Below are positions 54,350 through 61,088 of a stretch of 64,000 nt of DNA, in pieces. The stretch is taken from positions 682,001-746,000 of the forward strand of contig CP150550.1 in assembly GCA_049487715.1 (NCBI GenBank), read 5' to 3'. Positions within the stretch are counted from its first letter, which is position 1, and the number at the start of each line of letters is the position of its first letter. The notes under the pieces are model-generated. The model was not told the DNA's origin. It saw only the letters and a list, made by a program, of their open reading frames with translations, and did no database searches. A program made the translations under genes and the position numbers. The DNA comes from Pycnococcus provasolii. Lineage: Eukaryota; Chlorophyta; Pseudoscourfieldiophyceae; Pseudoscourfieldiales.

Positions 54350-56134
54350 TTACTCAAGACAACGACGAAGTCGATCGACAAGATCGTCCGCCTCACGCAC
54401 GCCATCGCCATCGTGTCGAGTTGCCTCCGCGTCCTCTTCGGCGCCACGTGCCGCCTTTTGCTCGGCGGCTACAACGTCTATCTCCGGGTGTGGCGTGCCA
54501 AACGGATCAGGGTCGGTGCCATCGCGTTGCGGTGTTCTCGCATCCGCGGCGGCAACTGCAGCATCAAGAGCCTCGAGAGAGTTCTTCAGGTTGAGAACGA
54601 GTTCCTTTTCTGACGTCGTGTCCGTGGTGTCAGCAACCTGCTGCGCCGATTCACGTTCTGCCTCGTCTGCATGGAATGGCGACTCCACCACCACCTTCTT
54701 TGCCGGCACCACCGCTGGCTCCGCCTTCGTACCTGCATCAGTCGCAGCCTGCTTGGTGCTACGACGCTCATGATTTTGTTGTGTAATGTGTAGCAAACGC
54801 CGCTCGAGCTGCCATCCGTACTCCTCCGCGCGCTTTAGACCGGCGCGCCAGCTCGTCTCACGCTCCAACAGCCACCGAATTCTTCTTGCAGCACCTGCCA
54901 GCCGCGTGGTGTACGTCGTCTCCAGCTCTCGGCGCTCGCGAACGCCTCGCGTTGTGGCACTGTGTGCGCGTTCTCGATCTCTTTCAAGCACAGCCACCTG
55001 CTCCTGCAACGCCCTGACCTCCTTTTCTTTCTCCTTCAACGCCATGATGAGCTGCTTCTCACGCCGCCGCAGCACAGCCGTTGGTGCGTCTGTTGCTGCT
55101 CCATTGCGCTGCTTGAGCGGCATTGCTCCCAGGTCACTCGGTCTTGATGGAAAGTCCGCAGGTGGTGCTGACGCGGCAAGCAGTTCCGGGGTGAGCAAGT
55201 GCAGCGCTCGCTCTAGCGCCGGGTCGGCGAGCGCGGCATCTGGGGTTGCCAAGCTGTCCCGAACAACGACGCCGTCGCCAAGCGCGTGCGCACCACCACC
55301 ACCTCCACCGGCGGCGGCGGCACCTTGGTTCAGGTAGAGCTCCTGCACGGCATTGAGTCGTCGCTCGAGCCTGCCCGCACGCTCGTTCGCCTCCAGCGCC
55401 GCTTGCTTAGCGAGCACGAGCTCCTTTGCCACGCGGTCGTGTTCCCCCGCGACGTCCGCGGCGGCGGCGGCAAGCTTACCCAGCGCGCGTTTCTGCCGCG
55501 TCGTGCGTTCGCGCAAGCGTGCTTCTCTTGCCTCGGCGGCTGCCAGCCTTCCTGCGTTGGCGGCAGCCTCCACCGCGACTCCGTCGTACGTGGCCGCCTC
55601 ACTCGCCTGCGCCTCGGAAGCGCGCCTCGCCTGTTCGGCATCCTTCTCCGCAGCGTTGGCCTGGTGTCTGAGCTGATCGTTCTCCGCGGCGAGAGCAGCG
55701 CTTTGCACGCGAAGTCGCGCCACCTCCGCGGCGAGCGCGCCTCGTTCGCCTCGGTCCTCAGCTGCCCCTCCTGCGTTGGTTTCTTCGCCGACACCTACGG
55801 CAGTTTGTTGCTGCCTGGGCGGCGGCGACGCGTTGAGTGCACCCCAGAGCGACCTCTGTGCGCCCCCCTGCGGCGTTCGATTCGCGGTAGTTTCCTTTGA
55901 CGACGACGACGAGGTTTGCCTAATCCTTCTGCCACCCGCTTGTGTAAGTCCCTGCTGAGTAACAGGCATTCTCTGAGCTCCCTGAACTCTTGGACGTTGT
56001 GCAAGACCAAGGTTGTCAGGCACAGGAACAAGCAGCTCCCTGCCAAGTTCCGCCGCGTCCCCCAAGTCTTCCGCTTGTCCTAACAAGGACTCACGCGAAG
56101 CTAAAGAGAGAGCGGACATGGTAACAGCGGACAT
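54350..56134 (-). CDS. Coiled-coil protein, family not recognised
   Basis: The product has 594 residues from the ATG at 56134 (MSAVTMSALSLASRES). The frame continues 53 codons upstream, but that part (with a polyPro-Ser stretch) looks like 5' UTR. Residues ~1-130 are disordered. Two long heptad-rich coiled coils follow: ~135-280 (Ala/Glu/Arg-rich, with RERTTRQKRALGKLAAAAAD) and ~340-470 (KEKEKEVRALQEQVAVLERD, then RIRWLLERETSWRAGLKRAE and EYGWQLERRLLHITQQNHER). The tail is acidic. The WLLERETSWRxGLKRAExYGWQLE segment is the most specific-looking part and would be the best probe for relatives. A cytoskeletal or centriolar role is possible but not shown. Confidence 0.7.
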   Translation of the reverse strand: MSAVTMSALSLASRESLLGQAEDLGDAAELGRELLVPVPDNLGLAQRPRVQGAQRMPVTQQGLTQAGGRRIRQTSSSSSKETTANRTPQGGAQRSLWGALNASPPPRQQQTAVGVGEETNAGGAAEDRGERGALAAEVARLRVQSAALAAENDQLRHQANAAEKDAEQARRASEAQASEAATYDGVAVEAAANAGRLAAAEAREARLRERTTRQKRALGKLAAAAADVAGEHDRVAKELVLAKQAALEANERAGRLERRLNAVQELYLNQGAAAAGGGGGGAHALGDGVVVRDSLATPDAALADPALERALHLLTPELLAASAPPADFPSRPSDLGAMPLKQRNGAATDAPTAVLRRREKQLIMALKEKEKEVRALQEQVAVLERDRERAHSATTRGVRERRELETTYTTRLAGAARRIRWLLERETSWRAGLKRAEEYGWQLERRLLHITQQNHERRSTKQAATDAGTKAEPAVVPAKKVVVESPFHADEAERESAQQVADTTDTTSEKELVLNLKNSLEALDAAVAAADARTPQRDGTDPDPFGTPHPEIDVVAAEQKAARGAEEDAEATRHDGDGVREADDLVDRLRRCLE

Positions 56135-56626
56135 GGTGGAGTCAGACGAGGGTCCCACAGCGAGTGTGAACAGTGACTGACGCACTGTATGGCTTAAGCC
56201 TGATAAGTACGACGGGGACGGTGACGGTGGGACGGTGACGAAGAGGACGGCATGATATGTTTCGGCCGGCAAATAAATAATGATTCGCGCCACTAATGTC
56301 GAGGTGCCAGTTGAGGCCGGCGGAGTATTATACGGTAGGATTTCAAACTACTTTACCACCCTAAGTACCAACTAAGCCTTAACGAAGACGGAGAGTGCAA
56401 AATTTTGTGCATCATTTGGGCCTTTTGGGGATGCACCGTAGAACACAAATCCATAATGGCAAAAATCGGGCCCATGCGGGCCCCACCAAAAATTGAAGGG
56501 TCGGACAATTTTGGTCGGGGCGTTGTACACGTTCGCAGTAACGGCAGAAGAGATTGTCCATGAATATTTCATGAGTTTCATTGAGTTCATGATATTTCAT
56601 TTCTGTTTTTCTGCGCACTCAAAGCG
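56135..56626. other. Spacer before a transposon remnant
   Basis: The first part is the promoter/5' UTR of the coiled-coil gene. From ~56400 the composition turns AT-rich (GGGCCC words at 56465-56485), which may be the left flank of the copia element. I find no long terminal repeat. Confidence 0.45.
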
Positions 56627-57536
56627 TTGCGCTACGCCGTCACTAAGAGCTGTGGCCTGCTCACCAAAAACATCGTTGGCCAGGACGCTGCGAAAGCTCT
56701 TCGTATCAAGTTCATCGAGAAGTTGCTTGAAGCACTTGACGGGGTGGACTATGAACACGTGCAAAACGACTGTCGTGGCTTCTTTGGTCCAAATTTTGAA
56801 CTGCAACATTTCTGCCAACGCTCGAAATTTGTTGAGGTGAAGATGATGCCTGAGGTGAGAGCCAAAATCCTTACGGCCACCGTTTCGCAACTGACGACGT
56901 TGAACGCGGCGTTCAAGTCGGTGCTTTCTCATTTCAAACCCGGGGCAGAAGATCCTAGCGAAACGCTGAAAAATTTGCTGGTGCTATTTGTTGATCATTC
57001 GGCGTTCTCGACGCCACGCGGTCTGTCGCCGATCCGTGACGACCAGCATCTCCTTGAGCGCATTAAGCGCGATACAACCATAAAATGCACGCACGTCGGA
57101 AAGATAGATTTTGCAACGCACGACGGCGCACTGACGATCCAGAATGCTTACTACTCGGCAGAGTTATTTGGATTCGTGAACATTCTGAGCTACATCGTCA
57201 TGCGAGAAGCCGGCGCTGTACTTGTGGACAAAAAGGCGGATCCATACATCTTACTGCCGAACAGCGACATCATCGTCAACCGTGCGAGCGATGTCGCACG
57301 TCATGTCCAAACCGCCATCGAACTTTGAAGCTTGCAAAAAGCATGTGCTGCGATACCTTTCCGGAACTGTCAATCGAGGAATAAAGTACAACTTCAACAC
57401 GAACATACCGCTCAAGCTCGTCGGATACTGCGACGCGAGCTGGGGAGAGGTGCTGGGGAGACAATCACGAGAATCGCCGATCCACATCGGGATACATCTT
57501 CTTAACCCCCCCTCTTTTTCGGGCCTGTTTTTTTGA
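56627..57536 (+). mobile_element. Remnant of a Ty1/copia retrotransposon with an internal deletion
   Basis: The first frame (to 57328) ends with a segment resembling the copia aspartic-protease region (GALTIQNAYYSAELFGFVNI, then REAGAVLVDKKADPYI). Its earlier part may be gag-like. From ~57285 another frame carries the end of the copia reverse transcriptase and the start of RNase H: HVMSKPPSNFEACKKHVLRY, LSGTVNRGIKY, LVGYCDASWGE. Integrase and almost all of the reverse transcriptase are missing, and the RNase H stops early. It cannot be autonomous. Strand and order agree with one element that lost its middle. No LTRs or target-site duplication are apparent. Confidence 0.75.
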
Positions 57537-57621
57537 GTTTCGGTCACACTTTAGGGAAACTTTGTGCAATTTTGGGCGATGCTTAGGACTGCGGTTTAGG
57601 GCGATTAGTGTGTGTGTGGCG
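57537..57621. other. Short spacer before the GC-rich methyltransferase
   Basis: 85 bases of normal composition with a (GT)n run at 57608-57618, directly before the ATG. It presumably carries the promoter, because the remnant upstream provides none. Confidence 0.4.
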
Positions 57622-58293
57622 ATGATAAGAAGGAAACACGGCGCGGCGACAGCGAACCCTTCGGAGAAAGCGAAGGCGCCCAAGGTGCGAAGTGGTCCCG
57701 ACGGCGTGAGGAACCGGTACGCGGCGGACGGGGTGGACGGCTACTACGCAGCGGAGGGGGGCATCTACACAAACCCGCACGAGGGGGGCCTCGCAGAACT
57801 GCTCGTCGGCGCCGTGGGGCGATGGCCCGCCGACTTTGCGGCGCCCGCCGGCACGCCGGACGGCACCACGCGACGCGCCGCGCTGGACCTGTGCTGCGGC
57901 AGCGGCGAGGCGTCGGCGGCGCTGGTGGCGGCGGGCGTGGAGGCGGCGAGCGTTGATGCGTGCGACCCGTACACGGGCGAGGCGTATCGGAAGCGCCACG
58001 GGCGCGACGCCTTCCCGTGGTCCTTCGCGGACCTCGCGGGCGGCAGCCTCGAGGGGCGCCAGTGGGGATGCGTCGTCGTCAGCTTTGCGCTGCACCTCTG
58101 CGCGCCGCACTACTTGGCCCTCGTGTGCCAGGAGCTCGCGCGGCACGCGGGAGCGCTCTACGTGCTCACGCCGCACAAGCGCCCGCACATCGACGAGTCC
58201 ACGGGCTGGCGCCTCGACACCGAGATCCGCAGCGACGCGTGGCGCGTGCGCTTGCGCCGGTACGTGTCCGCGCTCGCCGACGCGGGCGGATGA
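57622..58293 (+). CDS. Small class I SAM-dependent methyltransferase-like protein
   Basis: The product has 223 residues from the ATG at 57622 (MIRRKHGAAT). There is a basic N-terminus, then GVRNRYAADGVDGYYAAEG near residues 28-50. Motif I is ALDLCCGSGEASAALVAAGV, with an acidic residue in SVDACDPY at the end of beta 2. A post-motif II region reads WGCVVVSFALHLCAPHYLAL and a motif III-like strand ALYVLTPHKRPHI. The YYxxxGxxYxNPHE segment and RPHID are good probes for relatives; substrate is unknown. Base composition is extremely GC-rich compared with its neighbours. It lies just downstream of a retroelement remnant. Confidence 0.8.
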   Translation: MIRRKHGAATANPSEKAKAPKVRSGPDGVRNRYAADGVDGYYAAEGGIYTNPHEGGLAELLVGAVGRWPADFAAPAGTPDGTTRRAALDLCCGSGEASAALVAAGVEAASVDACDPYTGEAYRKRHGRDAFPWSFADLAGGSLEGRQWGCVVVSFALHLCAPHYLALVCQELARHAGALYVLTPHKRPHIDESTGWRLDTEIRSDAWRVRLRRYVSALADAGG

Positions 58294-58540
58294 GACCCGC
58301 CTCGCGGAGACGCGGCTGGATGCGGCACTGCCATTGCCATCGCACGGCGAGCACCCTCGACAAACGCGTTGAACAAATTATATTGTGTACACTATTCAGG
58401 ATATTTTAACCCAAGCTTTGTCATCAACGTATGCCAATATTATTCGTGTCCAGTCAGCCAGGAGTCATCGTAACCATCAAACTCTCATATTTTCAGACTT
58501 ATGGGAAAGTTGAACACTTGAACCGGTCTGCCGTTGCTCC
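58294..58540. other. Tandem spacer, nothing recognised
   Basis: About 250 bases of AT-richer sequence lie between two plus-strand genes. No RNA gene or repeat is seen. Confidence 0.5.
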
Positions 58541-60454
58541 ATGACGTTTATAAAGGTGGTCAATTCCATTCCATTCCATTCAAGAATGCATAGTTTGGTA
58601 CATGCAGTAGGTAAGCTTGGAAGGTTTGGAAGGTGGGATGAGGCTCGTTTGTTTGGCCACAGCAAGCGAGCGAGCACGTTGATCATATATTTGTTATTTG
58701 TATTTTTGTTCATGGCGATCACATCGACACCTTCATGGCTGCCTCCGGGCACGGCCACGGGTACGGGTAATAACGCTCGGTACAGCTACGGCGTGCAAGG
58801 AAGCGTGTCGCAGGCCATACCCCTTGACGCAAGCAGCCAAGACACCCAAGACAGATGGACGTTCACCTCGGCGGGCACACACAACACGCCAAGACGTCCG
58901 TACCGCGTAGCAAACGCAACGGGAGCAAATACAGGCGGCGGCGGGTGCTGCGCCTGCCTTCTCGCGATCGTTGGCGTCGTTGCAGGGTGTGCGGCGTTCG
59001 CCGCGATGCTGGCCGCGACGCAACCGGCGTGGAAGGCGTACGTGGGCATGCAGGAGATTGAAGCGAAAGTCGCGGTGGTGAGCGAAAGTCTGATGACGGC
59101 GACGTGGGCAATGGTGCCCGGAATCGCGAACGTCGAGGGGGCGAAACGCAAGGCGAAAGTTGCAACAGACTCGGAGCTTGCCGAGTTTCAGATGAAAGTG
59201 CTCGACTTCCTCGACGCCACAGAGGCACGCAACAGCGCCTCGAACGACCTCAACGGCGAGGACAACGGCGCGAAGGACGAGGTGGAGGTGGAGGTCGAAG
59301 CACCGGCTTCGAGCGGGGAGACGTATTCCGGTGACAACACGCTTGAGCCTGATGAAGTTGATCCGCTTAGTCTTGTAGCGCGAGACTCGCGTGCGCGAGA
59401 AAGGAGACGTTCTCGCGCTTTCAGGAAGGCCATCAGCCGCGAGACGAACCTGACGAGAAGCGAGGCGAGCGCCGCACAGAGGCGTCGCCGACACGGCGTC
59501 ACGCTGAGCGACAAGGCGGCGATGGGCAAGTGGGACGGCTACGAGAGCATTGCAAGCCAGAAGAAGCTCGCGAAGAAGGCGTTCAAGGGCAAGGCGTGCA
59601 CCTCCAACGCCGTGTGCAAGGGCCGGCAGCTCTGCGTGCGCAGCAAGCCTGGAAACAGCCTAGGCGTGTGCCAGTGCCCCGTGCTGTACAGCGGCGGCAC
59701 CCCCGGGTTGTGCAACGCGCGGCCGAAGGAGCTCCCGAGCTGGTGTCCGCTGCACTACCTGAGCGCGGAGCTCACGCGTGTGGCGGCGAAGAAGGGCGAG
59801 GGGCTTCTCGGAGAAAGGCTGGTCGAGAGCGGGTCGGCCGATCTGCCGAATCGCGCCGACTGGAGCACGTGCGCGGTTGTCGGATCCGGGCCGAGTTTGC
59901 GCACCAGCAACTTCGGTGCGGACATTGACAGGCACACGGCTGTGATCCGGTTCAACGAAGCGCCCGTCGAAGGTTTTGCGAGCCTTGTGGGATCGAAAAC
60001 GACGATCCGCGTTCAGAACATTGACCACTGCGGCTACTCGGAGGCGAAGGCGGGCGAGCTGTGCCTGCAGTACTCGTCCACTCCGACGCACAGGTGCAAG
60101 CAGATTTGGTGGAAGCGCGGAAGCTGCAAGGTGGTGCACCCGAGCAAGCGCATGGAGCGGTACGTGCATTGGCACTGGGGGTTGGCACGTCTTGCGAAAA
60201 GCACGAACGAACGCGACAGCAAGAAGCTGAGCGCTGGCTTCTTCGGCGTGGCGCTAGCTCTTCACCTGTGCGGCAAAGTCTCCTTGTACGGCTTCGGGCA
60301 GACGGAGGGTCACTACTTCGGCAAGGAGCGCAAGAACAAGGGCACGATGCAATCGAAGCGTTCGTTCAATGCTCGTCACAGCTGGCACCACGAGCGTCGG
60401 TGCTTCGATGTGCTTCGTCGCTCGGGGCTTGAGCAGGTGGACATTTATAATTAG
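58541..60454 (+). CDS. GT29 sialyltransferase-like protein with an EGF-like segment
   Basis: From the ATG at 58541 the product has 637 residues. Two hydrophobic spans exist: LIIYLLFVFLFMAI (~48-61) and CACLLAIVGVVAGCAAFAAM (~130-150). If translation starts at the ATG at 58712, only the second is a membrane anchor, which fits a type II Golgi protein. A coiled, acidic then basic stem follows. A Cys-rich stretch (ACTSNAVCKGRQLCVRS, then GVCQCPVLYSGG) looks EGF-like. The GT29 motifs are clear: L motif CAVVGSGPSLRTSNFGADID with IRFNEAP (~444), S motif LSAGFFGVALALHLCG (~563) and the VS-type His-x-x-x-x-Glu region SWHHERRC (~617). Plant and algal members exist, but whether they transfer sialic acid or a similar keto-sugar is unresolved. 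Confidence 0.85.
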   Translation: MTFIKVVNSIPFHSRMHSLVHAVGKLGRFGRWDEARLFGHSKRASTLIIYLLFVFLFMAITSTPSWLPPGTATGTGNNARYSYGVQGSVSQAIPLDASSQDTQDRWTFTSAGTHNTPRRPYRVANATGANTGGGGCCACLLAIVGVVAGCAAFAAMLAATQPAWKAYVGMQEIEAKVAVVSESLMTATWAMVPGIANVEGAKRKAKVATDSELAEFQMKVLDFLDATEARNSASNDLNGEDNGAKDEVEVEVEAPASSGETYSGDNTLEPDEVDPLSLVARDSRARERRRSRAFRKAISRETNLTRSEASAAQRRRRHGVTLSDKAAMGKWDGYESIASQKKLAKKAFKGKACTSNAVCKGRQLCVRSKPGNSLGVCQCPVLYSGGTPGLCNARPKELPSWCPLHYLSAELTRVAAKKGEGLLGERLVESGSADLPNRADWSTCAVVGSGPSLRTSNFGADIDRHTAVIRFNEAPVEGFASLVGSKTTIRVQNIDHCGYSEAKAGELCLQYSSTPTHRCKQIWWKRGSCKVVHPSKRMERYVHWHWGLARLAKSTNERDSKKLSAGFFGVALALHLCGKVSLYGFGQTEGHYFGKERKNKGTMQSKRSFNARHSWHHERRCFDVLRRSGLEQVDIYN

Positions 60455-61088
60455 TCTATGGTAAGGCCATGGAGTTCAGAACTTTACACGCGCACGCGCG
60501 CGCACGCAATGTATTGTAAACTACTAAGGGTAAACTTTAAGGTAGGTGGAAAGAAAGGGTCACAGAACCCTGGAAACCCCTACTTACTAGGCTTACCGTA
60601 GTCTATCCAAAACCCAACCCAACCCCCAAAGTTACCCGATATTTTTTAACCCCCCCCCTTGTCAAAAAGTGCATCCCTGTTCTTTTTCGAAGTTGCTTTT
60701 TCCCCCGAGGCCCGAGGGCGAGGGGGAGGGAGCAGTCCGGCGCCGCCGGACTGCTCGGGACTGCTCGGGACGTACCTCCGGGGAGAGTTATCCCCTCCCC
60801 ACACAAGCAAGCAAACCAACTTGCCCTTGCTTTTGCTTTTGTATATCAACTTGTCTGCTCATGTCTGCGGCGTCGCACTCCTCCGTGACCTCCTCCGTGA
60901 GATCTCCGTCAGGATCTGCTCCTCGTCGTCATGCTCGATGTCATGCTCCTGGTGGTCAGGCGCCTGGGGAGCGTGGTGGGGTTATGGCTGGGCGTGGTGG
61001 GCGTCCTGGGGGGTTATGGCTAACCGTGGTGGGATGAAGAAGAAGATTCATGGTGGAGCTGGATTAGGTGGTCGTCCTTTTTTTTCGG
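60455..61088. other. Spacer upstream of MurE with possible N-terminal exon
   Basis: It contains a C-run at 60650-60657, a perfect hairpin at 60733-60753 and a TAGTCTAT word at ~60598. Two frames here read like transit-peptide material: one from the ATG at 60861 (MSAASHSSVTSSVRSPSGSA) and one that ends at 61270 (TAVVLLASRRNLALAVVAAS). They may belong to the MurE gene through an intron or frame error. Confidence 0.45.
60733..60753. repeat. Perfect GC-rich hairpin
   Basis: CAGTCCGGC / GCCGGACTG: nine paired bases around GCC. Directly after it, CTCGGGA is repeated twice. It lies in a non-coding spacer; no function is evident. Confidence 0.7.
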
